Below, piece after piece: positions 44,056 to 54,621 of a stretch of 64,000 nucleotides of DNA (position 1 is the first letter of the stretch; each line of letters opens with the position of its first letter). The stretch is from JBBQUN01 sp963717115 (GTDB taxonomy: Bacteria > Actinomycetota > Acidimicrobiia > Acidimicrobiales > SZUA-35): contig CAVQVO010000017.1 in the NCBI GenBank assembly GCA_963717115.1, positions 1,240,001 through 1,304,000 on the forward strand, written 5' to 3'. Position numbers and translations under genes: made by a program. Under the pieces are notes generated by a model. That model saw only the letters and a list, made by a program, of their open reading frames with translations. It made no database searches and was not told the DNA's origin.

Positions 44056-45701
44056 CCGCAGCGACCACGGCGCCAGGCGCTCCGGCGAACGACCTCATCG
44101 GCCGGCGTTCCCAGCCCCAACCCTTCGCCGGATACGTCGAACTGCTGCGCTTCATGGTCCGACGGGATCGGCTGCGGGCGTCGATCTGGGTCGGCGCCCT
44201 GCTCGCCTTGACCATCGGCTCGGCGGCGAGCGTCGTCGCGCTGTATCGGACGCCGGTGGAACTGCAGGAGTACGCCGTCCTGGCGACCTCGGAGACCGCA
44301 CTGAAGTTGTTGGCCGGTCCGGGCTACGGCCTCGACGCCCCGAGCCAGGGCTCGGTGGTCATGAACGAGATCCAGCTGTACTCCTACATCGGGATCGCCC
44401 TGATGAGCATCTTCCTCCTGGTCCGCCACACGCGGGCGGAAGAGGAGACCGACCGGGCCGAGCTCGTGCGGGCCGCTCGGGTCGGTCGGCTGGCCATCCT
44501 CACCGCAGCAATGACCTGGATCGTCGTCGTCGACGTCGTCACTGCCGTCGGCCTGTTCGTCGGGCTCGTGGCGCTCGGCGTGCCGGCAGCGGGTTCGGCG
44601 GCCTATGCGTCGTCGGGACTGGGCATCGGACTGCTGTTCGTGGGTGTGACGGCCGTGAGCGCGCAGGTGGCGAGCAGCGCCCGATCGGCGACGACGATGG
44701 CCGGCGGCTTCCTCGGGGCTTCGTTCCTGATCCGGGGGGTCGGCGACCTCGGGACCGCCGGCGTCTCCTGGTTGTCACCGCTGGGTTGGGCGATCAACAT
44801 CCGGGCGTTCGCCGGCGAACGCTGGTGGGTGCTCGGTCTGCTCGCCGTCGGAGCCGTCGGATCGGGATTCATGGCAACGAGGCTCTCGGCTCACCGTGAC
44901 CTCGGGGCCGGGATCCTCCGGCAACGACCGGGTCCGGCGGTCGGATCGCCCTCGTTGGCGTCGCCGATGGCGATGGCGGCGAGGCTCCAGCGCCCGGCGC
45001 TCGTCGGCTGGTCGATCGGCATGGCGACGATGGGGTTCTTCTTCGGTCTCGTTGCCGACGAGGCCGAGACGATCCTCGAGAACGAGGCGATCGCCGACTT
45101 CATCGCGCAGACCGGCGGCGGCTCGCCGGTCGACGCGTTCGTCGCCACGATGGTGCTCATGCTCGGTCTCCTGGCCACGGGCTTCACGATCGCGAGCGTG
45201 CTGCGGATGCGGTCGGAGGAGGCGGCCGGGCGGCTGTCGCCCGTGCTCGCCGGACCGACCGGCCGAACCCGCTGGATGCTCGGTGGCCTGGCGGTGTCGA
45301 TGGGGGGTTCGGCCGCCATCGTGATCATCGGTGGGCTGTCGCTCGGTGTCGGGGCGGCGGTGCAGGGCGGCGCCCCCGGTGACGTCCCGCGCCTGATCGG
45401 TGCCTCATTGAACCTCATCCCGGCCTTGTTCGTCCTGGCATCCGTGGCCGTCGCCCTGATCGGATTCCTGCCCCGGTTCGCCTCGGTGGCCTGGGCCGGC
45501 GTGGCCGTCTCGGCCATCGTCGGTCTGCTCGCCGAGACCCTCAGACTGCCGCAGTGGATCCGGGACGTGTCGCCGTTCGAGCACCCCGCCCTCCTCCCGG
45601 CCGAGACCTTCGACCTGGTGCCCGTGGCCATCCTGATCGTGCTCGGCATCGCGCTCGTCGGGACCGGACTGATCGGCTTCGGTCGGCGCGACATCGATTG
45701 A
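44052..45701 (+). CDS. ABC exporter permease (polyketide-antibiotic exporter type)
   Basis: A 549-residue membrane protein with about 12 hydrophobic segments in two halves, as in the large fused ABC-2 permeases annotated as exporters of polyketide antibiotics. The region between segments has VRHTRAEEETDRAELVRAAR and LRMRSEEAAGRLSPVLAGP, which repeat the same pattern in each half. It works with the ATPase upstream; the substrate is unknown. It is the last gene of the operon that began at 39050. Confidence 0.88.
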   Translation: MTAATTAPGAPANDLIGRRSQPQPFAGYVELLRFMVRRDRLRASIWVGALLALTIGSAASVVALYRTPVELQEYAVLATSETALKLLAGPGYGLDAPSQGSVVMNEIQLYSYIGIALMSIFLLVRHTRAEEETDRAELVRAARVGRLAILTAAMTWIVVVDVVTAVGLFVGLVALGVPAAGSAAYASSGLGIGLLFVGVTAVSAQVASSARSATTMAGGFLGASFLIRGVGDLGTAGVSWLSPLGWAINIRAFAGERWWVLGLLAVGAVGSGFMATRLSAHRDLGAGILRQRPGPAVGSPSLASPMAMAARLQRPALVGWSIGMATMGFFFGLVADEAETILENEAIADFIAQTGGGSPVDAFVATMVLMLGLLATGFTIASVLRMRSEEAAGRLSPVLAGPTGRTRWMLGGLAVSMGGSAAIVIIGGLSLGVGAAVQGGAPGDVPRLIGASLNLIPALFVLASVAVALIGFLPRFASVAWAGVAVSAIVGLLAETLRLPQWIRDVSPFEHPALLPAETFDLVPVAILIVLGIALVGTGLIGFGRRDID

Positions 45702-45738
45702 GACCGGCCGAGCGTTTCCGCATTTCGAATCGACAAAC

Positions 45739-45744
45739 TACCGT
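45739..45744 (+). promoter_or_regulatory. -10 box of a likely leaderless promoter
   Basis: TACCGT ends seven bases before ATG 45752. Confidence 0.5.
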
Positions 45745-45751
45745 TTTGTGA

Positions 45752-47559
45752 ATGTCCGCTGACGCTGCGTCCTCGCTCCCCACCCAGGCCGAACGCGCCG
45801 CCATGCGCGAGAAATACCGGATGGAGCGAGACAAGCGGCGGCGCGCCGACGGCAACGACCAGTACATCGAGGTCACCGGTGAGTTCTCCGACTACGTCGA
45901 CGACCCGTATCTCGACTCGGTCGTCGAGCGGGACGCCCTGACCGACGAGGTCGACGTGATCGTGATCGGTGGAGGATTCGGAGGACTGTTCGAGCGCGGC
46001 ACGGCTCCGTGAAGCGGGGATCGACGATGTCCGCATCATCGAGAAGGGCGGCGACTTCGGCGGTACCTGGTACTGGAACCGGTACCCGGGAGCCATGTGC
46101 GACGTGGAGTCCTACGTCTACCTCCCGTTGCTGGAGGAGGTCGGCTACGTTCCGACCGAGAAGTACGTCAAGGCGCGCGAGATCCTCGCTCACAGCAGGG
46201 CGATCGGCGAGCACTACGCCCTGTACGACCGTGCGCTCTTCCAGACCGAGGTGACCGAGACCCGCTGGGACGACTCCGCGAAACGCTGGATCGTCTCGAC
46301 CGATCGCGGCGACGCGCTGCGTGCCCGCTTCGTCGCCATGGCCAATGGTCCGCTCCATCGACCCAAGCTCCCGGGTATCGAGGGCATCAACGACTACCGC
46401 GGCCACACCTTCCACACCAGTCGATGGGACTACCACTACACCGGTGGTCATCCCGATGGCGATCTCGACGGACTGGCCGGCAAACGGGTGGGCATCATCG
46501 GCACCGGAGCCACTGCCGTGCAGTGCGTGCCCCACCTGGGGGCCGGCGCCGGCGAATTGTTCGTGTTCCAGCGGACGCCGTCGTCGGTCGACGTGCGCGA
46601 CAACCGACCGACCGACCCGGAATGGGCCGCGTCGCTCGAGCCCGGCTGGCAGAAGCATCGCATGGACAACTTCAACGCGCTGGTGTCGGGCCAGCCCCAG
46701 GCCGAAGACCTCGTCGACGACGGCTGGACCGACATCGTCGGCAAGCTCATGCAGATGGTCAGATCGGGGGAGGGGTCGGTCGACGAGGGCGATCTCGCGG
46801 ACCTGCTCGAGGTCGCCGATCTCGAGAAGATGAACGAGGTTCGGGCCCGGGTCGACCAGGTGATCGCCGACTCATCGATCGCCGAATCACTCAAGCCGTA
46901 CTACCGCCAGTTCTGCAAGCGCCCCTGCTTCCACGACGAGTATCTCGACACCTTCAACCGGCCGACCGTGACCCTGGTCGACACCGATGGACGAGGGATC
47001 GATCGCATCACCGAGCGGGGCATCGTGGCCAACGGCGTGGAGTACGAACTCGACTGCATCGTCTTCGCCACCGGGTTCGAGGTGGGCACCGGCTATTCCC
47101 GACGTGCGGGCTACGAGATCATCGGTCGTGACGGGGTCACCCTGACCGAACACTGGGCCGACGGTGTCCGCACGTTGCACGGGATGCACAGTGCCGGGTT
47201 CCCGAACAACTTCGTCCTCAGCGCCTCGCAGGGCGGGTTCACGGTCAACTATCCGCACCTCCTCGACGAGCTGGCCCACCACGTCGCACACATCGTCGGT
47301 CACGCACTCGCCAACGGCCTCGACGTCGTCGAGGCCACCTCCGACGCCGAGGACGCGCTGGGTCGAGACGATCATCGCCAAGGCCCGCCAGTCCGCGAGC
47401 TTCCTCGAGAGCTGTACGCCGGGCTACTACAACAACGAAGGAAAGCCGTCGGAGCGAGCCGTCCAGAACGCGTCCTACGGGAGTGGGGCCATCGCGTTCT
47501 TCGAACTGCTCGACCGGTGGCGGTCCGATGGAGCGTTCGAAGGCCTGACGCTGGCCTGA
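45752..47559 (+). CDS. Baeyer-Villiger-type FAD monooxygenase (two frame breaks)
   Basis: A BVMO of about 601 residues. It starts MSADAASSLPTQAERAAM and reads to the FAD motif VIGGGFGGL. At about 45991 one extra base (TTCGAGC context) moves the rest to the next frame: SAARLREAGIDDVRIIEKGG, GGTWYWNRYPGAMCDVESY, the fingerprint YRGHTFHTSRW and the NADPH motif VGIIGTGATAVQ. At about 47358 a second extra base shifts the last 65 residues to a frame ending DRWRSDGAFEGLTLA. The two breaks are easier to explain as indel errors than as decay, since everything else is well kept. It closely resembles the BVMO at 17470. An esterase follows 50 bp later. Confidence 0.82.
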
Positions 47560-47609
47560 AGGCCTGCGCCGACAGATCCGACCACCCGGTCGCCGACCAA
47601 GGGAACACC

Positions 47610-48641
47610 ATGAACAAGATCAGCACCGACCCGCGCATCGATCCACGGATCAAGGCCGTGCTGGGCGCCCTGCCCAGCGTGCCCCAGTCCGATGTTCCCG
47701 ATCGGGCGACCCTGCTCGCCGAGGTGAACACCCCCGAGGCCCGCGCTCAGCAGGAACAGATGGAGGCCATGTTCGACATGGTGGACGACGAGACGATCGC
47801 GCCGTCGGCCGGACTCGACATCAGCACGCACGAGTTCGTCTCGGCCCCCGACGGCAACACGATCAAGATCCAGTCGATCCGGCCGACCTCGGACGAGCCG
47901 CTGCCGTGCGTGTACTACATCCACGGTGGTGGCATGCAGACGATGTCGTGTTTCAACGGGATGTACCGGTCGTGGGGCCGCATCATCGCCCAACAGGGCG
48001 TCGCGGTCGTGATGGTCGATTTCCGCAACGCGTTGACGCCCTCCTCGGCGCCCGAGGTCGAGCCGTTCCCGGCCGGCTTGAACGACTGCGTCTCGGGACT
48101 TCGTCACGTCGTCGCCGAGGCCGCAACGTTCGGCATCGATCCTGCCCGAATCGTCGTCGCCGGTGAGAGCGGCGGCGGGAACCTGGCGCTGGCGACGGCA
48201 CTGCAACTGGCGAAGGACGGCGACATCGGAATCCTGCACGGGGTCTACGCGCTCTGTCCGTACATCGCCGGACAGTGGCCCCAGGACCGCTTTCCCTCCT
48301 CGATCGAGAACAACGGGATCCTCCTCGACCTCGCGAACAACCGTGGCGCGGTGGCCTACGGAATCGAGGAGTTCGAGCGCGGCAATCCCCTGGCGTGGCC
48401 GTCCTTCGCAACCGAGGCCGATGTGGCCGATTTCCCGCCGACGTTCATCAGCGTCAACGAGTGCGACCCCCTCCGCGACGAGGGCATCGAGTTCTACCGC
48501 TTGCTCGTCCGGGCCGGCGTCGCAGCCCAGTGCCGACAGGTGATGGGAACGGTCCACGGCACCGAGATCTTCTCGATCTCGTGCCCGGATGTGTCCTACG
48601 AGACGGCTGCGAGCATCGCGAACTTCGCCCGTCGAACGTGA
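47610..48641 (+). CDS. alpha/beta-hydrolase, hormone-sensitive-lipase-like esterase
   Basis: A 343-residue HSL/family IV esterase. YYIHGGGMQTMSCFNG near 104 is the HGGG oxyanion motif, VAGESGGGNLALATAL near 183 holds the Ser nucleophile, and NECDPLRDEGIEFYRLL plus the later VHGTE give Asp and His. GGGA lies five bases before ATG 47610. With the BVMO immediately upstream it forms the classical ketone-to-ester-to-acid-plus-alcohol pair; the substrate is inferred only in outline. Confidence 0.9.
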   Translation: MNKISTDPRIDPRIKAVLGALPSVPQSDVPDRATLLAEVNTPEARAQQEQMEAMFDMVDDETIAPSAGLDISTHEFVSAPDGNTIKIQSIRPTSDEPLPCVYYIHGGGMQTMSCFNGMYRSWGRIIAQQGVAVVMVDFRNALTPSSAPEVEPFPAGLNDCVSGLRHVVAEAATFGIDPARIVVAGESGGGNLALATALQLAKDGDIGILHGVYALCPYIAGQWPQDRFPSSIENNGILLDLANNRGAVAYGIEEFERGNPLAWPSFATEADVADFPPTFISVNECDPLRDEGIEFYRLLVRAGVAAQCRQVMGTVHGTEIFSISCPDVSYETAASIANFARRT

Positions 48642-48644
48642 CGA

Positions 48645-48669
48645 CGGCGGCGTTGGATCAACGCCGCCG
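48645..48669 (+). terminator. 10-bp perfect hairpin after the esterase gene
   Basis: CGGCGGCGTT and AACGCCGCCG enclose a five-base loop, starting four bases after the esterase stop. There is no T-run, as is usual for high-GC terminators. The 48670-48928 interval has no gene that I can support. Confidence 0.6.
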
Positions 48670-48928
48670 GTCATGGTGGCCAAGCACGGAGTCGAACCGC
48701 TTGGTCGTCTCGTCGAGACGACCGCTCACCGCCGTACCCCGGTAGCCACTGATGAGTCTGGTGGCGATCGCCCCAACTCCCACTCCGAATCGGTGCGACT
48801 TCGGGCACGCCCGACCGCATCGGAGCCTCATGAGGCATCGGCCCCGGGTTCGGTCCTCGTTCGGGCCTCGTCCGATCCCGTCGAGCAGACCGTCCATTGG
48901 GGCTACTGTCGCGGTGGAGGAGAACCAC

Positions 48929-51907
48929 ATGACCGAGGACACGCCCCTCGCGTGCGACTTGGGTGTACTGGTCGTACACGGGATCGGGGAGCAGAAGCGG
49001 GGGGCGACCCTCACCCAGTGGGCCGACGCACTCAGCACCTGGCTCACCGAGTGGTCTTCCCACGACGACCGGAGCACCGTGTCCAACGTCGTGCTCACGC
49101 GAGCGAACCTGGGTCCCGACGGCGGTACGCCGGCGAATGCCACGCTGAGCGTCGTCTTCGAGGCCGAGGGCCAGGCGAACCAACAGTGGTTGATCGCCGA
49201 GGGCTGGTGGGCCGGAGCGTTCGAACCTCCGACGTTCTCCGAGTTGTGGAGCTGGAGCTTCAAGTCGGTTCCGGCGACCGCCGCCATGCACGCCAACGCA
49301 CTCATGGGAAGTGCCATTCGGCGTCGACGGCTCGAGCAGGGATGGGTCCGGCTCGTCGAAGACGCCCGCATCGTCGGCCTCGTGTTCATCCTCGTGCTGC
49401 TGGTCCTGCTGTCACCACTCATTCTCCTGTTCCTCACCGCGCTTCTCCTCGTCGGCATCGTCGCTTCTGCGCTCCCGATCCTCTCCCTGCGAGAAGCTGT
49501 CACCAAGGCCCAGCTGGTCGCCGTTGGCACCATCGGCGACAGCCAGCGACTCGTCGAGAGCCCGACGCAGGCGGCAGCGATCAAGGCACCCATTGTCGAC
49601 GGCTTGACCTGGCTCCGCTCCCAGGGTTGTCGCCGCATCGCGGTGCTCGCCCACAGCCAAGGAGCAGCGGTCACCTACAAGGCCCTGGTCGATCTGGCCG
49701 ACGAGCACCACGGCCCGTTCGACCGGATCGACACGTTCATCACCATCGGTTCGGGTCTCCCGAAGGTTCATGCGCTCGAGCACCTCAGCAGGGAACGAGG
49801 ACTCCAGAACCTCCGGACGGCAGCCCTCGTCGTCCCGGTGGCGGCGCTCACGACCACGCTGAGTGTCCTGTATCTGGTCAACTGCCACGCAACGCTCGCG
49901 TTGGCCGGTACGGCGGTGATCGCCGGCATCGGGTCCCTGTGGGCGCTGAAGACCGTGATGCAGCAACGTCGCAAGCCTGGCGAGACGCCGATCGCCGGAA
50001 TCGTGAAGCTGGTGGCCGGCGAGACGAAGAAGCTGACGACCCGGCGCCAGATCGGCCTCCTCGCGGTCGTGGTGCTCTTGGCCTTCGTCCCCAACGGAGT
50101 CGGAGTCGTGGCCTTCCTGGCGCTCGCCTCGTTCGCACTGGGTGTGCTGGCGTTGGCGATCATCGCGCTCGTCGAGATCCCCCTCATCCCCAACGATCTC
50201 GATGGTGCCACCGACCGATGGGTCGACCTCTATGCCGCCAAGGACCCCGTCCCGGCCGGGCCGACCCGCACGACGAACGCCGCCCGACCCGAGTCATGGC
50301 GGGTCTCGAACCTCGGGTCGGTCAGCCGTGATCACACGACCTACGTCGCCAACGCCGACGAATGTCTGACCTACATCGGGATCGAGCTCCTCGAAGCGGC
50401 CGGACTCCCGATCCAGGCCGATGCCATGCGAACCGAGAACGCGAACTACGGGTATCGACGCCGATGGCGGGTCGGATGGCGAGCGTTCGCCACCTGGACC
50501 ATGGCGGCGGCCACCATCTCGTTCACCCTCGACCGGTGGGGGAGTCCGGACGAGGTGCTCGTCGACGGTTACCGACGGTTCCTGGGCCCGTCGTCGTCGG
50601 TCGTGACCTTCCTCCCCAACGGGTTCGCCGGGCTCATCCCCGATGGTTTGTCGTCGCCCGCCACCGAGGTCGTCTCGATCGCCTGCTTCGTTGCGCTCGG
50701 CGTGGTCGCGATCTGGCTCGGCCAGGCGCTGTGGAACACTTGGAACCGATTCGAGTCGCTTCGGGAAGTTCGTTCGAATTTCCGCCATCGAGACGACGAT
50801 GTCCCGATGCAGTTCCGGGTGATGATCGCCTACCTCACCCTCGCCCTGGCGCTCGCGATCAAGCCGGCCTGGGCATGGAACGAATGGTGGGCCGCCGGTA
50901 CCGGGCCGGCACGATCAGGTTCCTTGCCGCTTCTCGAGTTGCGAGCCGAGTATCGACTGGCGTGGCGATTGACCGCAGGCATCGCGCTGCTCGGTCTGGC
51001 CCTGCTGGCCGGGCGCTACCTCTCGAGGTTCCTCAGCCGGTCGGGTATCCGCCGGTGGGTGGTCGGTCACGAGCGCGAGCCGTGTCGATGCCCTGGTTCC
51101 CTTCGGCTACTACCAACTGGGGCTGGGCGAGACCGATGCCGCGCTCGCGACGTTCGAACGAGCGATCATGGCCGCCGGGGTCCTCCATCAAAACGACACT
51201 GACGCGCTCGGCGCCCACGCCTACGGCTGCGATCTCCGGGCCCAGGAACTTCAGCGCTCGTCGAGCCGGGACTGCAGCAGGATCCACGAGCTCGAAGAAC
51301 GAGCCGGGAAGGAGTTCGCCGCTGCGACCGCTGCGGACCGCACACCCTCGATCGAGACACTCGTTCGATACGCCAACTATCTTCAGGCAGTGCGCAACGA
51401 CAGCGAGGCTGCCCGGCGATGCTCGACCGCGCCGGAGAGCGGAACCGGTGGAACGGCCGGTACCTGGGCGCCCTGGTCGCCCATTGCCATCCGATCGGTG
51501 ATCCGTCCCTGGCGATGGCCAACCTGGCAACCGAGGCGGGCGAACACCATGCCTCACTGCTCCAAGAGGAGAAACTCGAGATGCTGTTCAATCTGTTGGT
51601 GCTCAAAGGGCCACTGTCCCAGACCACCAACGAGCAAGTCGGGATCGATCGGCTGTTGGAACGAGGCATACGGGCCCCGGGCGCCGATCTCCGGGTCGCC
51701 TTGAAGAAGCTGCCAGGCCCCTGGAGCGAGGAACAGGCTGCCGACCTCCGGGCCCTCGCCGCCTCGATTCAGGGTCTCGAGCCCGCGGTTGCCGACGGGA
51801 CCGAACGGTTCCAACGGCCGTTCGCGAAGTCGCCGGAACGGCGGCGTGTCCCGCAGGGTCGAGGACGAGCCGAGGTGGCGACCAGCACCGAACGGCTCCC
51901 CGAATGA
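48929..51907 (+). CDS. membrane serine hydrolase with C-terminal TPR region (two frame breaks; could be two genes)
   Basis: GGAGGAG precedes ATG 48929. The first 300 residues have LGVLVVHGIGEQKRGATL and IAVLAHSQGAAVTYKAL near 240 (GxSxG-like Ser nucleophile) around a long hydrophobic hairpin. At least six further membrane segments follow to about 51040. There the frame runs into an Arg-rich tail and stops at 51202. The next frame continues at once with DALVPFGYYQLGLGETDAAL, a TPR-like helix pair. At about 51415 it shifts again into LDRAGERNRWNGRYLGALVA and ends at 51907, overlapping the cyclase start as ATGA. I read this as one protein of about 990 residues, hydrolase plus cytosolic TPRs. A separate TPR gene is possible. 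Its activity might be lipid hydrolysis or signalling. Confidence 0.6.
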
Positions 51908-54621
51908 CCGAGCTGCCGTCGGGGATGTTGACCTTCCTCTTCACCGACATCGAACAGAGCACGCCCAGATGGGAGGACGATCCGGTCGAGATGCGGGCGT
52001 TGCTCGCCCGTCACGACGTCATCCTCTCGGCGGCCGTTGCCGAGTACGACGGCGTGATCTTCAAGAACACCGGCGACGGAGTCGTTGCCGTGTTCGTCTC
52101 ACCCGATCGGGCTGCCCGTGCGGCGATCGCGGGCCAGCGCCGGCTGCAGTCCGACGACTGGGCCGGCAGCGAGCGGCTGCGGGTCCGTATGGGTATTCAC
52201 ATCGGCGAGGCCGTTCCGGCGGGTGGCGACTATCACGGTCGGACGCTCAACTGGGCATCTCGGGTGATGGACGTGGCCAACGGTGACCAGATCGCCGTGT
52301 CGAGTCGGGCGGCGTCGTTCTTCGATGACTTCGACCTGGTCCCGATGGGTGAACACCAGCTGAAGGGCATCGGCACCGACAGCATCAGCCTGCTGTCCGC
52401 TCCTGAGCTCGTCGTCGATCAACGCCCCCTCCGGGCCAGGACCGCCCCGGCGTTCAACCTGCCGCTCCAACCTCACCGCCTCATCGGACGCGATGACGAG
52501 ATCGACGAGATCTCGTATCTGCTCGATCGGCACGCCGCCGTGACGGTCGTTGGCACCGGGGGCGTCGGCAAGACCCACCTCGCGATCGCTCTCGGCCATC
52601 GGGTCGCCACGCGGTTCGCCGATGGTGTCGTCCTCTGCGACCTCGTGCCACTCAACGACGGTGGATCGGTCCCCGACGCCGTTGCCGAAGCGCTCGGGGC
52701 CCGGGCCCAGCCGGGTATGGGACTGACCGAGAGCATCGTGAACTACCTCGAGGGTCGCAAGGTTCTGCTGATCCTCGACAACTGCGAACACGTGGCCGAA
52801 GCCGTCAAGGAACTCGGAATCCGGATCCTCGAACTCGACGGCCCGCTGATCTTCGCGACCTCACGGCAACCGGTCGGCTTCCCAGCCGAGCAGCTGTTCG
52901 CCCTGCACCCCCTCGATGCCGACACCGACGGGGTTGCGCTGTTCGTGGAGCGGGCATCGGAGCGGGACCGATCCTTCCGGCCGACCGACGCCGAGATCGA
53001 ACAGATCCGCTATCTCTGCAAACGGCTCGACGGCATCCCGCTCGGGATCGAAGTGGCGGCGGCGTGGGTCCGCGTCCTCGCACCGGCCGAGTTGGTTGCC
53101 CGTCTCGACGACCGGTTCAAGACGTTGCGAGAGAGCCAGGCCGGAGGCCGACGTCAGACACTGCAGGATACGGTCCGGTGGTCCTACGAGCAGCTCGACC
53201 CGACACAATCACTGCTCTTCGACCGGCTGTCGGTGTTCGCCGGAGGATTCTCGCTGCAGGCAGCCGAACGTGTCTGTTCCGACCCCGAACACGTCGCCGA
53301 GGGTGCGGTCCTCGAGCTCCTCCTGGCGCTGGTCGACAAGTCCATGGTCGAGAGTCACCGGATCGGCGGGCAGACCCGGTTCTCCCTCCTCGGAACGCTT
53401 CGCCAGTTCGCCCACGAGCAGCTCGAGGGTTCGGGGGACGACGCGGCGTTCCGTCTTGCCCACGCCGAGTACTACGCCGAGGTCGCCCGAGAGCAGGAGG
53501 CCCTGCTCATCACCGACCGTGAATCGGATGTGTGGGATCTCCTCGATCGCGAGTGGGGCAACCTGCGGGCGGCCTTCGAGACCCTGCTGGCGGTCGACGA
53601 CGTCGATCGGGGAGTGGAGCTGGTTCTCGATCTGGGCTACTTCTCGGCCCTGTCGATGCGGTTCGAGACCTTCACCTGGATCGATGATCTCCTGCGAGCA
53701 GCCGAACTCGACGATCACCCCGACCTGGGCTCGATCCATGGACTCCGGGCCCTGGCGGCCTACCTCACCGTCGATGACGCCGCAGTCCCCCTGGCCGAGA
53801 AGGGGCTGGAACTCGATCCCGCAGATCGATTCGGCTACTGCCGGCTCGCCTTGGCGGCGGTCGCGCTCAACAACACGCTCGCCGATGACGCCGGCGATCA
53901 CCTGACCACCGACTGGCTCGAACAGCTCCGCCCTGCGTCGGCGGCATCCAGCCGGCTCTGGGCCGAAGGAATGCGGGCCTTCCACCTCTGCACCACCGGT
54001 GACCCGACCGGGGCAGCACAACACGCTGCCGCACTCCAGCGGCTCGCAACGGAATCGGGCAGCAGCTCGGCGCTCGCGTTGTCGCACTGGGCCCGGGGCA
54101 TGGTGGCAACCTTCGTCAGCCTCGAACAGGCCATGGACCAGTGGGACCGCGGGCTCGACATCGCTCGTTCCCTGAGACCGGTTCACCTGATCGTGCACCT
54201 GATCACCGGCTTGCAGCTGCACTTCACGGCGTCGCGTGGCGATCTCGACGTGGTGCTGCGGCGTACCGTCGACAGCCTGGAGCAGGCGCGCGAGCAGCAC
54301 TACATCGCCGGAACCAGCCACCTCTTCGGTGTGACGGCGATCGTGGCCTGCCGCTGCGATCGGGCCGACGTCGCCGCTCGCCTCCTCCAGACCATGGTCG
54401 CTCACGGGCACCAGCCGCGGCACAACGCACGTGCCGCGGTCGAACGGATGCTGGGGCCCGGCGGGCTCGAAGGATCGGAGACGACACCGCTTTCGATCAA
54501 CGAGGCGGCGGTGCTCGCCATCGCAACACTGAACGAGGAACTCGACCGGCGGACGAGTCCGCCGACCCGCTCCGACTCGATCGACCTCGATCGCGACGAC
54601 GACCTGGACGTGAAGGCATGA
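51904..54621 (+). CDS. class III nucleotide cyclase fused to a STAND-type ATPase
   Basis: A 905-residue signalling protein. Residues 1-165 form a class III cyclase with all key residues: Asp15 in LFTDIEQST, Lys54 and Asp58 in FKNTGDGVVAVF, Asn116 and Arg120 in LNWASR. It should therefore make cAMP or cGMP. Residues about 190-480 form an NB-ARC/AfsR-like ATPase (Walker A GTGGVGKTHLA near 217, Walker B LLILDNCEH). The remainder is TPR-like helices that sense a partner. No LuxR HTH is present, unlike many relatives. It is coupled by ATGA to the genes on both sides. A cyclic-nucleotide-binding stress protein lies nearby at 57852. Confidence 0.9.
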   Translation: MTELPSGMLTFLFTDIEQSTPRWEDDPVEMRALLARHDVILSAAVAEYDGVIFKNTGDGVVAVFVSPDRAARAAIAGQRRLQSDDWAGSERLRVRMGIHIGEAVPAGGDYHGRTLNWASRVMDVANGDQIAVSSRAASFFDDFDLVPMGEHQLKGIGTDSISLLSAPELVVDQRPLRARTAPAFNLPLQPHRLIGRDDEIDEISYLLDRHAAVTVVGTGGVGKTHLAIALGHRVATRFADGVVLCDLVPLNDGGSVPDAVAEALGARAQPGMGLTESIVNYLEGRKVLLILDNCEHVAEAVKELGIRILELDGPLIFATSRQPVGFPAEQLFALHPLDADTDGVALFVERASERDRSFRPTDAEIEQIRYLCKRLDGIPLGIEVAAAWVRVLAPAELVARLDDRFKTLRESQAGGRRQTLQDTVRWSYEQLDPTQSLLFDRLSVFAGGFSLQAAERVCSDPEHVAEGAVLELLLALVDKSMVESHRIGGQTRFSLLGTLRQFAHEQLEGSGDDAAFRLAHAEYYAEVAREQEALLITDRESDVWDLLDREWGNLRAAFETLLAVDDVDRGVELVLDLGYFSALSMRFETFTWIDDLLRAAELDDHPDLGSIHGLRALAAYLTVDDAAVPLAEKGLELDPADRFGYCRLALAAVALNNTLADDAGDHLTTDWLEQLRPASAASSRLWAEGMRAFHLCTTGDPTGAAQHAAALQRLATESGSSSALALSHWARGMVATFVSLEQAMDQWDRGLDIARSLRPVHLIVHLITGLQLHFTASRGDLDVVLRRTVDSLEQAREQHYIAGTSHLFGVTAIVACRCDRADVAARLLQTMVAHGHQPRHNARAAVERMLGPGGLEGSETTPLSINEAAVLAIATLNEELDRRTSPPTRSDSIDLDRDDDLDVKA

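Noticed and set aside
48663..48750. Possible tRNA (GGTTCGACTCC-like segment on the minus strand)
   Set aside because: No five-pair T-stem or acceptor stem can be formed around it.
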